Position numbers and translations under genes: made by a program. Shown here one piece after another: positions 15,557 to 23,443 of a stretch of 64,000 nucleotides of DNA. The first letter of the stretch is position 1, and every line of letters begins with the position of its first letter. The stretch comes from Streptomyces sp. S4.7 (lineage in GTDB: Bacteria; Actinomycetota; Actinomycetes; Streptomycetales; Streptomycetaceae): the NCBI RefSeq assembly GCF_010384365.1, contig NZ_CP048397.1:5208001-5272000 (forward strand), written 5' to 3'. The notes under the pieces were generated by a model that did no database searches, was not told the origin of the DNA, and saw nothing but the letters and a program-made list of their open reading frames with translations.

Positions 15557-16333
15557 TCAGCTGAAGCGGGCGTCGCCCCATACCGCGCGGCATGTGCCGT
15601 TCACCTTTCCGGTGGGGCTGTCGACGCCGTTCACCGTGATTGTCAGACGGCCGGCGCCGCCGATCTTCTCGACCACTTCGCGCGTCTGACCAACCGGGAG
15701 AGTAAATCCGCTGTCCACGGGATTTCCGTCGAAGGAAACCTGGAAGAACACCGTGCACCCGCTCTCCGTCCTCTCGTCGAGCCCGACCGTGGCACGGAAT
15801 TCCTTCTTGCCCGCGGGGACGTTGTACGTCACCGTCTTGGCGCCCCCGTTGAACGAGTTGAGCGAGAAGATGACGCTGTTCCCGTACGTCGTCCGCTGCA
15901 CCGTCGCGGCGCCCGTGTGCTTGTAGTTCCCCAGACCTCCCACGGGGTCGAGATCCGACAGGTACGAGGTGACGGGTCCGGGCGGCGACTGCGGGTCGGC
16001 GGACGATCCTGCCGCGCCGCCGCTGCCGCCCGGCCCCTCGTCGCCGTTCTCACCCGGCGGGGACGGTTCGTCCGCGCCGGGTGAGGGAGACGCGGACGAG
16101 GTCTCCTCGGAGGGAGGCGGGGCGGGCGTGGTCCCGTCCGCGGAGGGGAGCGTCGCGACGGAGGACGGGGAACCCGCCACCTTGTCGCTGCCGTCGTTCC
16201 CTTCAGGCCCGTACTTGAGAAACAGTGCCACGAGCGCGCCGATGACGGCCGCGGCGACGGCGCCGACCACGGCACCGTCCTTGAGATACGAGTGCCGTCC
16301 ACCTGAACCGCCGGGACTGTTCGAAGTCACCAT
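15557..16333 (-). CDS. Membrane-anchored protein with C-terminal NPCBM/NEW2-like beta-sandwich
   Basis: A 258-residue protein in three parts: a short cytoplasmic N-terminus, one membrane segment (VVGAVAAAVIGALVALFL, about 22-39), and a disordered Ser/Pro/Gly/Glu linker (45-115). The extracellular C-terminal domain of about 130 residues (VTSYLSDLDPVGGLGNYKHTG ... KEFRATVGLDERTESGCTVFFQVSFDG) resembles the NPCBM/NEW2 carbohydrate-binding fold. Two Cys residues could form a disulphide. It may bind sugars or cell-wall material at the surface. It starts at ATG 16333 and diverges from the FAD monooxygenase gene, with 274 bases between them. Confidence 0.75.
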   Translation of the reverse strand: MVTSNSPGGSGGRHSYLKDGAVVGAVAAAVIGALVALFLKYGPEGNDGSDKVAGSPSSVATLPSADGTTPAPPPSEETSSASPSPGADEPSPPGENGDEGPGGSGGAAGSSADPQSPPGPVTSYLSDLDPVGGLGNYKHTGAATVQRTTYGNSVIFSLNSFNGGAKTVTYNVPAGKKEFRATVGLDERTESGCTVFFQVSFDGNPVDSGFTLPVGQTREVVEKIGGAGRLTITVNGVDSPTGKVNGTCRAVWGDARFS

Positions 16334-16607
16334 GCCCCCTGTCCGAGATCCTGCTTTGACGTAGCGTCAGCTCGAATGAGCAGATAGTACAGATGATGGT
16401 GGGATTGTTCCCTCGAATCGTCATTAATGGATTCATCTTCGCGAGGGAGGACCGACGCGCGTTCGTGGGGGCCGTACCTGGCCTGCCTTCGGAACGCGGC
16501 GTTGTGAAGCCGTCGCGCCCGTTTCGTGCGCGATCGACGTCGATAAGATCCGTCGTGGCCCCATGTGTTGGGGAGATCGGAACATCGACCGAGTGGGAGT
16601 GCCAGGC

Positions 16608-17819
16608 ATGCGTGGAGGCAGCGTCGCCGTCGTCGGCGGCAGCATAGCGGGGTGTGCCACGGCTCTGGCCGTGTCCCGCGGCGGAGCCGGGAAAGTCACC
16701 GTCTTCGAGCGGGCCGACGCCCAACTCCGGGACAGGGGAGTCGGGATCGCCCTCCACAACGACCGGTACGACGAGCTCCAGAGCGCCGGATACGTCGCCG
16801 CCGAGATGCCGTGGGCGCCGCTGACCCGGCGGGTGTGGAGCGTGCGGGACGGCGAGACGGAGCACGGACGGGCCGTCGGTGAGCAGCCGTTCCCGTTCCG
16901 CGCCTACAACTGGGGTTCCCTGTGGGGCGAGTTGCGGCGCCGGGTGCCCGAAGAGGTCGACTACCGGTCCGGCGCGCTCGTCAGCGCGGTGGAGCCCGAC
17001 TCGGACGGCGTGACCCTCCAACTCGCCGACGGACAGCGGGAACGCTACGACGCCGTGATCGGGGCGGACGGCTACCGCTCCGTCGTGCGCGACGCCATGT
17101 TCCCCGGGCTCAGCGCGACGTACGCCGGGTACATCGGCTGGCGCGGCACCTCGGCGGACGTCGCGGACCTGCCCTCCGACGGCAACGACGCGCACAACGT
17201 GGTCTTCCCCGGCGGCCACTGCATGATCTACCGGATCCCCGACGGCGTCGGCGGACACCGGCTCAACTGGGTGCTCTACACCGCCCCGCCGGAGTCCGAG
17301 GACCTCCACCCGGACCTGAGGACACCGACCTCGCTGCCGCCCGGCCGGCTCAACTCGGCGCTCACCGCGCACCTCCGGGCCCTCGTCGCGGACAACTTCC
17401 CGCCGTACTGGGCGGCCCGGGTGCTCCGTACGCCCGCCGAGACCACGTTCATCCAGCCCATCTACGACCTTCAGGTGCCGCAGTACACCTCCGAGCGGAT
17501 GCTGCTGGTCGGCGACGCCGCCAGCGTGGCCCGGCCGCACATCGGCGGCGGCAGCGTGAAGGCGCTCCAGGACGCGACCGCCCTGGAGGCGGCGGCGGTG
17601 GCCGGGGGGAGCTGGAAGGAGATCGCGGAGGCGTACGACACCAACCGCGGCGCCGTCGGCGCCTCGCTGGTCGCGCTGGCCCGCAGGATGGGCAGCGCGC
17701 AGGTGGAGAACACGCCGGAGTGGGGGGCGATGGGGCAGCCGGAGTTCGACGCGTGGTGGCAGGCGCAGAACAGTGGGTCCGACCGGAACAGCGGGTTCGG
17801 TGGGCACCGGCTGAAGTGA
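16608..17819 (+). CDS. FAD-dependent aromatic hydroxylase (2,6-dihydroxypyridine 3-monooxygenase-like)
   Basis: A 403-residue flavoprotein monooxygenase. The Rossmann FAD motif is VAVVGGSIAGCATALAVS (residues 5-22). The NADPH/FAD DG motif is YDAVIGADGYRSVVRD. The GD motif is RMLLVGDAASVARPHIGGGSVKALQDA. The sequence recalls 2,6-dihydroxypyridine hydroxylase, including ATYAGYIGWRG and the HIGGG segment. The expected activity is NAD(P)H- and O2-dependent hydroxylation of an aromatic or heteroaromatic ring; the substrate is unknown. ATG 16608 is chosen because GGGAG lies eight bases upstream; earlier in-frame codons lack one. The gene stands alone and no other catabolic gene adjoins it. Confidence 0.82.
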   Translation: MRGGSVAVVGGSIAGCATALAVSRGGAGKVTVFERADAQLRDRGVGIALHNDRYDELQSAGYVAAEMPWAPLTRRVWSVRDGETEHGRAVGEQPFPFRAYNWGSLWGELRRRVPEEVDYRSGALVSAVEPDSDGVTLQLADGQRERYDAVIGADGYRSVVRDAMFPGLSATYAGYIGWRGTSADVADLPSDGNDAHNVVFPGGHCMIYRIPDGVGGHRLNWVLYTAPPESEDLHPDLRTPTSLPPGRLNSALTAHLRALVADNFPPYWAARVLRTPAETTFIQPIYDLQVPQYTSERMLLVGDAASVARPHIGGGSVKALQDATALEAAAVAGGSWKEIAEAYDTNRGAVGASLVALARRMGSAQVENTPEWGAMGQPEFDAWWQAQNSGSDRNSGFGGHRLK

Positions 17820-17857
17820 CGTGAGCGGCTCACCGGGGCCGCCCGGTGGGCCGGTTC

Positions 17858-18020
17858 GTCCTCAATCGCCGGACGGGCTGGAGTGGCCCGCCGTGTTGGC
17901 TTGGTTGGCCGGCCGGGCGGGGCGGTTGGGTTCCGGCCGGTGGTGGGTGTCCTCAATCGCCGGGCGGGCTGGGGTGGCCCGACGGGCGGGCTTGCCCGCG
18001 GTCCGGCCGGCGATGGAGGA
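17858..18020. terminator. Repeat-rich terminator region between convergent genes
   Basis: The segment TCCTCAATCGCCGG occurs at 17859-17872 and 17950-17963. A near-complementary arm CCGGCGATGGAGGA lies at 18007-18020, giving a 14-bp stem with one mismatch. The doubled left arm suggests duplication of a terminator. The motif is a common intergenic form in Streptomyces (recollection, not searched). Confidence 0.6.
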
Positions 18021-18028
18021 CAACGGAG

Positions 18029-18766
18029 TCAGTGCGGCGTGGGGCGGGTCGGGGTCAGTTCCAGGGACTCGTGGAGTCGTGACGGGTCCGCGCGGGCGTC
18101 CTCGCCCGACATCCGCAGGGTCGGGCGGCCCGAGGTGAGGACCGTGATCGCGCGGGCGCACTCCGCCGCCTGCGTGGGGCTCGGTGAGACCAGCAGCACC
18201 GCGATCCCCTCCTCCGCCAGGGTGCCGACCAGCTCGTAGACCTGCTTGACCAGACCGGGCGCCAGCCCCTCCGTCGGCTCGTCCATCAGCAGCACGCTCG
18301 GCGAGCCGAGCAGCGCACGCGCCAGGGCGAGCATCTGCTGCTCGCCGCCGGACAGGTCCGTGCCCCGGTTGCCCCGGCGCTCACCCAGCCGGGGCAACAG
18401 CTCCAGCACCCGCGCCGGGGTCCACGCGCTGGGCCGCGTCGCGTCGCCGCGGCGCGGCGGGCGGTAGGAGAGCCGCAGGTGCTCCGCGACGGTGAGCCCG
18501 GCGAAGACCCGGCGGCCCTGCGGTACGAGGCCGATCCCGGCGCGCGCCACCCGGTGCGCGGGCTGCCCGGTCATGTCCCGGCCGTTGAGCCGTACCGAGC
18601 CGGCGGACGGGCGGATGAACCCCGCCACGCTGTGGACGAGGGTGGTCTTGCCCGCCCCGTTGTGGCCCACGATCGCGTGGACGGAGCCGGCGGGGACGGT
18701 CAGATCGATGTCGTGCAGGACGGTGCCGCCGTGGTAGCCCGCCGTCAGGCCGGTGAGTTCCAGCAT
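18029..18766 (-). CDS. livF: Branched-chain amino acid-type ABC importer, ATP-binding subunit (LivF)
   Basis: A 245-residue ABC ATPase of the LivF subfamily, peripheral on the inner membrane. It has Walker A (VGHNGAGKTTL), Q-loop GLVPQGRRVF, signature LSGGEQQMLALARALL and Walker B VLLMDEPTEGLAP. The last 60 residues are divergent (VLLVSPSPTQAAECARAITVL where LivF usually has VEQN). It is last in a leftward set livJ-livHM-livG-livF with gaps of ten bases or less, and ends at a convergent repeat terminator. The substrate could be a branched-chain amino acid, amide or urea. Confidence 0.88.
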   Translation of the reverse strand: MLELTGLTAGYHGGTVLHDIDLTVPAGSVHAIVGHNGAGKTTLVHSVAGFIRPSAGSVRLNGRDMTGQPAHRVARAGIGLVPQGRRVFAGLTVAEHLRLSYRPPRRGDATRPSAWTPARVLELLPRLGERRGNRGTDLSGGEQQMLALARALLGSPSVLLMDEPTEGLAPGLVKQVYELVGTLAEEGIAVLLVSPSPTQAAECARAITVLTSGRPTLRMSGEDARADPSRLHESLELTPTRPTPH

Positions 18767-18776
18767 CGGTGGTCGG

Positions 18777-19628
18777 TCACCCTCTCGCTTCTGCGGTGTC
18801 GCGTACGGCGCTGTCCTTGCCGCCGCCGGTGCCGTCGCCGCCGGTGCCACCGGTGCCACCGGTGCCACCGGTGGCGTGATAGGCGTCGCGGACCTCCGGA
18901 TGGGCGAGCGCCTCGGCGGTGGGGCCGGTGATCAGGACCCGTCCGGCCGCCAACACGGTCACCGTCTCGGCGAGTTCGGCGACGACCTCGACGTGGTGCT
19001 CCACCAGGATGACGGCCACGCTGTCCGGGAGGCCGCCCAGGATCGTGAGCAGACGGCCGATGTCGCCGTCGGTCAGCCCGGCGGCCGGTTCGTCGAGCAG
19101 CAGCAGGCGTGGGTCGCCCGCGAGGGCCGCCGCGAGGTCGAGCATGCGGCGCTGGCCGTGGGAGAGGTCGGCAGCGGGCCTGCGGGCCGAGTCGGCGAGG
19201 CCGACGGCCTCCAGGTGGCGCTCCGCGGACTCGGCGTGCTGCCGGTAGCGGGAGGGCCGCCGCCACGCGCCCCGGCGCAGCGGGTGGTGCCGCCAGCCGG
19301 CCAGCACGATGTTGTCCAGCACGGTCAACTCGCCTATGACGGAAGGCTGTTGAAAGCTGCGGGCGATGCCGAGACGGCTGCGTTTGGCGGTGGCCGTACG
19401 GGTGATGTCGGCGCCGCTCAGGGCGATGGTGCCCTGGTCGGGGCGGTCGGTACCGGCGATGAGGTTGAGCAGGGTGGTCTTGCCGGCGCCGTTGGGCCCG
19501 ATGACGGCGTGCCGTGCTCCGGCGGGGAGCCGGAGGCTGACGTCGTCGACGGCGGTGAGGCTCCCGTACCGCCGGAGGAGGTTCTTCAGGTCCAGTACCG
19601 GCGCCGTGGCCGGCGTGTTGGCTGTCAT
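18777..19628 (-). CDS. livG: Branched-chain amino acid-type ABC importer, ATP-binding subunit (LivG)
   Basis: A 283-residue ABC ATPase. It has Walker A (IGPNGAGKTTLLNL), Q-loop ARSFQQPSVI, signature LSHGQRRMLDLAAAL, Walker B LLLLDEPAAGL and H-loop VEHHVEVVAEL. Its ATG (19628) overlaps the permease stop as ATGA, and GGGAAGG lies upstream. The C-terminus carries a Gly-Thr repeat (TGGTGGTGGTGGDGTGGG) encoded by a nine-base tandem repeat at about 18830-18875. This looks like a slippage-prone extension after the last structured strand. Confidence 0.9.
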   Translation of the reverse strand: MTANTPATAPVLDLKNLLRRYGSLTAVDDVSLRLPAGARHAVIGPNGAGKTTLLNLIAGTDRPDQGTIALSGADITRTATAKRSRLGIARSFQQPSVIGELTVLDNIVLAGWRHHPLRRGAWRRPSRYRQHAESAERHLEAVGLADSARRPAADLSHGQRRMLDLAAALAGDPRLLLLDEPAAGLTDGDIGRLLTILGGLPDSVAVILVEHHVEVVAELAETVTVLAAGRVLITGPTAEALAHPEVRDAYHATGGTGGTGGTGGDGTGGGKDSAVRDTAEARG

Positions 19629-21733
19629 GGGGCGACCTTCCCTGCCGGAGCGCTGTCGTGGCCGGACGGGTGACGGTCGGTCCTGGCCGCTCCCCGTCCG
19701 CCGGAACCGGGCCCGGCGCGCAGTCCTGCCAGACCGCGCGGGAGCAGGTAGACGGCGGCGACGAACAGGACGCCGAGCAGCAGATGGCCGTGGCCGGGCC
19801 ATGAACTGGCCACCCAGTCGCGGGTGCTGACGATCAGTCCGGCGCCGATCAGGGCGCCGACCACGGAGGTGTTGCCGCCGATGACGGCCGCCAGCAGCGC
19901 GAACGCCGCGATCTCGAAACCGACGTCGGCGGGGGAGAGGTACTGCTGCACGGTGACCATGACCGAGCCGCCGACCCCGGCGAGCGCGCCGGCGCCGATG
20001 TGCGCCATCAGCAGGTAGCGCCCGACGGGGTGACCGGAGGCGCGCATGCGGGCCTCGGCGTTACGGGTGCCGGTCAGCAGCTTTCCGGCGGGGGAACGCA
20101 GCACGAGCAGGGTGACGCAGACGGCGACGACCCCGACGGCGAGCGCGTAGTTGTAGACCTCGCTCTCGTCGACCATCCCCTCGCCGCCCCAGAGCGCCTG
20201 CGTGGCCGGGAAGCCGACGAGGCCGTCGGCGCCGCCGGTCACGGACTTGAGCTGGTTGATCGCCGCGCTCGCCAGCTCGCCGATGGCGAGGGTGATCATC
20301 AGGACCGTGGTCCCACGGGCTCTGATCACCGCAGGCCCCGTCACCAGGGAGAACAGCGCGGCGGCGATCGCCGCGACGACGATCTGGACCGGGCCGACCG
20401 TCCAGCCGGCGTCGGCGAGATTCGCGGTGGCGTACGCGCCGACGGCGAACGGCGCCGTCTGGCCCAGGGTCGGCAGCCCGGCATAGCCGGTCAGGATCGT
20501 GACGCTGACCGCGAGCAGCCCGAGGGCGAGCGCGGAGCCGGCCAGCGAGATGGTGTAGGCGTCGAGCAGTGTCGGCAGGGCGATGAGTACGCCGAGCAGG
20601 ACGAGGAGCGGAGCGGCCCGGCGCACCCGCGAGGCGAGGTCGCCGTCGCCGCCGCCCCGGAGCAGCCACGGCAACATGCCACGGCCCCCGGACCGGCCCA
20701 CTTCGGCCTGACCGGCGCCGGTCCCGGACGCGAGCGCCCCGGACCGGACACCACCGGACGGGGCCGCGTTCGCGGCACCCGCTCCCCGCCCCTTGAACGA
20801 CGCGGAGAGCCGTCGCCGCAGCCACTCGACCGGGTCCGCGCCACCGTCCCCGCCGCCGTGCGCCCCCGACGTCGCCGGTTCGGTGACCTGCGAGCGCAGG
20901 ATCAGTACGGCGGCCATGGCCGCGAACAGCAGGTACGGCGCCCAGTCCGGCGCCACCGAGACACCGAGCGTCTGCACCTGGCCGACGGCGATCGCCGCGA
21001 ACAGCGTGGTCCACAGCGACCGCAGCCCGCCCAGCACGACGACCACGAGCGAGAGCATCAGCACGGTGTCGGCCGTGCCGGCGCCCGGCCCGATGATGGG
21101 CGCGCCGAGCACCCCGGCGGCCCCCGCCAGCGCCCCGGCGGCCACCAGGACACCGGTGTGCACGGCGCGGGGGCTGTGCCCGGTGGTGGCCAGCATCTGC
21201 GGGTCGTCGGCGGAGGCCCGTACGGCGGCGCCCACCCGGGTCCGGGTGAGCACCCACGTACCGAAGGCCGCCAGCAGCACGGCCATGAGGATGAAGCAGA
21301 GCCGGTACGCGGGGTACCGGTGGCCCAGCAGCGTCACCGAGGAGTCGAGCGCCTCGGGGACGCGTACCGGTAGCTCGTCGGCTCCGAAGAACTCGATGAG
21401 CAGATTGCCGCCGATCAGGGCGAGCCCGAACGTCAGCAGTGCTTGTGCGAGATGCCCACGACGGGCCAGGGGGATGGTCGCTGCGGACAGACCGGCCCCG
21501 GCGGCGGCAGCCGCCGCGGTTCCGGCCGCCAGTCCGACGGCGAGTCCGCCCCAGGTCCCGTCACTCAACTCGGCACCGGTATAGGCGCCGATCGCGTACA
21601 GCGTGCCGTGTGACAGGTTCAGCACGCCCGCGGTGCCGAAGGCGAGACTCAGGCCGGCGGCGACGACGAACAGCAGCAGCCCGTAGGCCACGCCGTCCAC
21701 CGCCGGCACGAAGTGGGCATCAAGGAGATTCAT
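19625..21733 (-). CDS. livHM: Fused LivH-LivM type permease of branched-chain amino acid ABC importer
   Basis: A 702-residue membrane protein containing two permease modules that are normally separate. Residues 1-295 match LivH (FAFGTAGVLNLSHGTLYAIGAY-like start, RAVHTGVLVAAGALAGAAGVL). A Gly/Ala-rich linker of about 100 residues (TSGAHGGGDGG...GRGMLPWLLRGG) follows. Residues about 400-690 match LivM (TGYAGLPTLGQTAPFAVGAYATANL, MLMAHIGAGALAGVGGSVMVT-like, GNTSVVGALIGA). ATG 21733 is separated from the livJ stop by one base (TGAGATG). There is no stop or frameshift inside, so the fusion looks genuine. A single chain could replace the LivH/LivM heterodimer. Confidence 0.88.
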   Translation of the reverse strand: MNLLDAHFVPAVDGVAYGLLLFVVAAGLSLAFGTAGVLNLSHGTLYAIGAYTGAELSDGTWGGLAVGLAAGTAAAAAAGAGLSAATIPLARRGHLAQALLTFGLALIGGNLLIEFFGADELPVRVPEALDSSVTLLGHRYPAYRLCFILMAVLLAAFGTWVLTRTRVGAAVRASADDPQMLATTGHSPRAVHTGVLVAAGALAGAAGVLGAPIIGPGAGTADTVLMLSLVVVVLGGLRSLWTTLFAAIAVGQVQTLGVSVAPDWAPYLLFAAMAAVLILRSQVTEPATSGAHGGGDGGADPVEWLRRRLSASFKGRGAGAANAAPSGGVRSGALASGTGAGQAEVGRSGGRGMLPWLLRGGGDGDLASRVRRAAPLLVLLGVLIALPTLLDAYTISLAGSALALGLLAVSVTILTGYAGLPTLGQTAPFAVGAYATANLADAGWTVGPVQIVVAAIAAALFSLVTGPAVIRARGTTVLMITLAIGELASAAINQLKSVTGGADGLVGFPATQALWGGEGMVDESEVYNYALAVGVVAVCVTLLVLRSPAGKLLTGTRNAEARMRASGHPVGRYLLMAHIGAGALAGVGGSVMVTVQQYLSPADVGFEIAAFALLAAVIGGNTSVVGALIGAGLIVSTRDWVASSWPGHGHLLLGVLFVAAVYLLPRGLAGLRAGPGSGGRGAARTDRHPSGHDSAPAGKVAP

Positions 21734-21734
21734 C

Positions 21735-22937
21735 TCAGCTGCCGAGGGTCGCCAGGTCCTGGACCATGACGTTGGCCAGCTGGTCACCGTCCTTGCGTAC
21801 CTGGCGCAGGTACCACTGCTGCACCGGCGAGTGCGCCTTGTCGCCGAACTCCCAGTTGCCGCGAGGGCTGTTGATCTGGCCGAGACCGCCGATGGCGTCG
21901 TTGATGGCCTCCGGCGTCACGTCGCCCTTCTTGGCGGCGTCGCTGATCGCCTGGTCCAGCACGGCGGCCGCGTCGTACGAGGCCATGGCGAAGGTCGTCG
22001 GCTGGGTCTCGTGCTTGGCGGTCCAGTCGGCGGCGAACTTGCGGTTGGCCTCGTTGTCGAGGTCGGCCGCGTAGTTCAGGACCGAGTAGACGTCCTTCGC
22101 CGCGTCACCCTGAGCCTGGAGCACACTGCCCTCGGTGACGAAGGCCGTGTACAGCGGCAGGTCGGCGACGTCCGACTGCGCGTACTGCTTGGCGAAGTCG
22201 ATGGCGGCCTTGCCGGCGTAGAAGCAGTACACCGCCTTCGCGTCCGTCTTGGCGATGTCGGCGAAGTACGGCAGGAAGTTCGTGGTCTTCGGGAACGGCG
22301 TCCACTTGGTCTTGCCGTCCGGGTTGGCCAGCTCGCCGCCGACCTTCTTGAACTCGTCCGTGAAGCCGCGCAGTTCGTCGTAGCCACCCTGGTAGTCCGG
22401 GCCGATCGCGTAGACCGGGCCGTCCACCTTCTCCTTGATGTACGGGGCGATGGCCTTGCCCGGCTCGTCGGAGAGGAAGCTCGTCGTCCAGATGTACTTC
22501 GTGTCCTTGACGAGGGGGCGGGCGTTCGAGCCGAGCAGCGGGATCTTGGCCTGGTCGATCAGCGGCAGCACCGCGTTGACCGAACCGCCGCCGACCAGGC
22601 CGGTCAGCGCGTCGACCTTGTCCTTCTTGATCAGCTTGGTGGCCGCGGGGACGGCGGTCGGCGGACCGTCGCCCTCGTCCGCCACGATCAGCTCGACCTC
22701 ACGGCCGCCCAGCTTGTTGTCATGCGTCGCCAGGTACAGCTCGAAGCCCTTGCGCAGCTCCGTGCCGACGGGCTCGTAGGTGCCTGACAGCGAAGCCACC
22801 AGGCCGATCTTCACAGTGTCGTCGCCGGCGCCGCTGTCGCCGCTGCACCCGGTGACGGCAGCCAGGCCGAGTGCGAGGGCGGCTGCGCCGACCGGCCGGA
22901 CTCTGCTGCGGCCACGTATGGATATGTCGAAGAACAT
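21735..22937 (-). CDS. livJ: Substrate-binding lipoprotein of branched-chain amino acid-type ABC importer
   Basis: A roughly 400-residue periplasmic-binding-type lipoprotein (type 1, Peripla_BP_6). The signal has a lipobox (LALGLAAVTGC, Cys about residue 31), then VKIGLVASLSGTYEPVGTELRKGFELYLA, GRVGELIVADEGD-like segments and ALTGLVGGGSVNAVLPLIDQAKIPLLGSNARP. It captures the solute for the fused permease. ATG 22937 is preferred for its nearby GAGAG; ATG 22949 is the alternative. It lies 98 bases after the Roadblock gene, so the signalling pair and the importer can form one transcript or have a weak internal promoter. Confidence 0.9.
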   Translation of the reverse strand: MFFDISIRGRSRVRPVGAAALALGLAAVTGCSGDSGAGDDTVKIGLVASLSGTYEPVGTELRKGFELYLATHDNKLGGREVELIVADEGDGPPTAVPAATKLIKKDKVDALTGLVGGGSVNAVLPLIDQAKIPLLGSNARPLVKDTKYIWTTSFLSDEPGKAIAPYIKEKVDGPVYAIGPDYQGGYDELRGFTDEFKKVGGELANPDGKTKWTPFPKTTNFLPYFADIAKTDAKAVYCFYAGKAAIDFAKQYAQSDVADLPLYTAFVTEGSVLQAQGDAAKDVYSVLNYAADLDNEANRKFAADWTAKHETQPTTFAMASYDAAAVLDQAISDAAKKGDVTPEAINDAIGGLGQINSPRGNWEFGDKAHSPVQQWYLRQVRKDGDQLANVMVQDLATLGS

Positions 22938-23035
22938 GAGGGCTCTCATCGCGATGGAGGAAAAAACGGACGGGAACGAGCGGAACACCACGTACGGCAA
23001 ACGAACCGGACGGTGGGGCCTGCACGACCCGGACG

Positions 23036-23443
23036 TCAGCGGGAGGGCTGGGCGTCCGTGTCGCGGATCTGGGGGCTCAGGGAGTCGCCGACCTGGTTGA
23101 TCAGTTCGGACATCATGTAGCTGACCTCGCCGATGTCCGCGTCCCTGGTGGTCGTGACCAGCAGGGACGCGCCGCTGGAGACGGCCATCGAGAACATGTA
23201 ACCGCCCTCCATGGCGGTCAGGCTGTGCTCGACAGGGTCGGTGTTCGTCAACTGGGCAGCGGCGGAGAGCAGGTTGACGACACCCGACGCGATGGCAGCC
23301 AGTCGGTCGGCGTCGTCACGCTCCACCCCGGTGTAGGCCAGTGCGAGTCCGTCCACGGACACGGCTATCGCCTGGGTGACCTCCGGGATGCGCCCGGCGA
23401 ATCCGCTGAGGATCCAGCTGAGGTCGTTGGGTGAGGTGGTCAT
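23036..23443 (-). CDS. Roadblock/LC7 domain protein (CvnB-like)
   Basis: A 135-residue Roadblock/LC7 protein resembling CvnB of Streptomyces conservons: NDLSWILSGFAGRIPEVTQAIAVSVDGLALAYTG, then RLAAIASGVVNLLSAAAQL and EGGYMFSMAVSSGASLLVTTT. In known conservons it interacts with the CvnA sensor and the CvnD GTPase. Its ATG (23443) overlaps the upstream kinase stop as ATGA. The expected CvnC (DUF742) and CvnD (small GTPase) genes do not follow. The livJ gene comes next. Confidence 0.88.
   Translation of the reverse strand: MTTSPNDLSWILSGFAGRIPEVTQAIAVSVDGLALAYTGVERDDADRLAAIASGVVNLLSAAAQLTNTDPVEHSLTAMEGGYMFSMAVSSGASLLVTTTRDADIGEVSYMMSELINQVGDSLSPQIRDTDAQPSR

Noticed and set aside
20000..21373. 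457-residue plus-strand frame over livHM
   Set aside because: Arg/Gly/His-rich shadow of the permease; no motif and no neighbouring operon logic.
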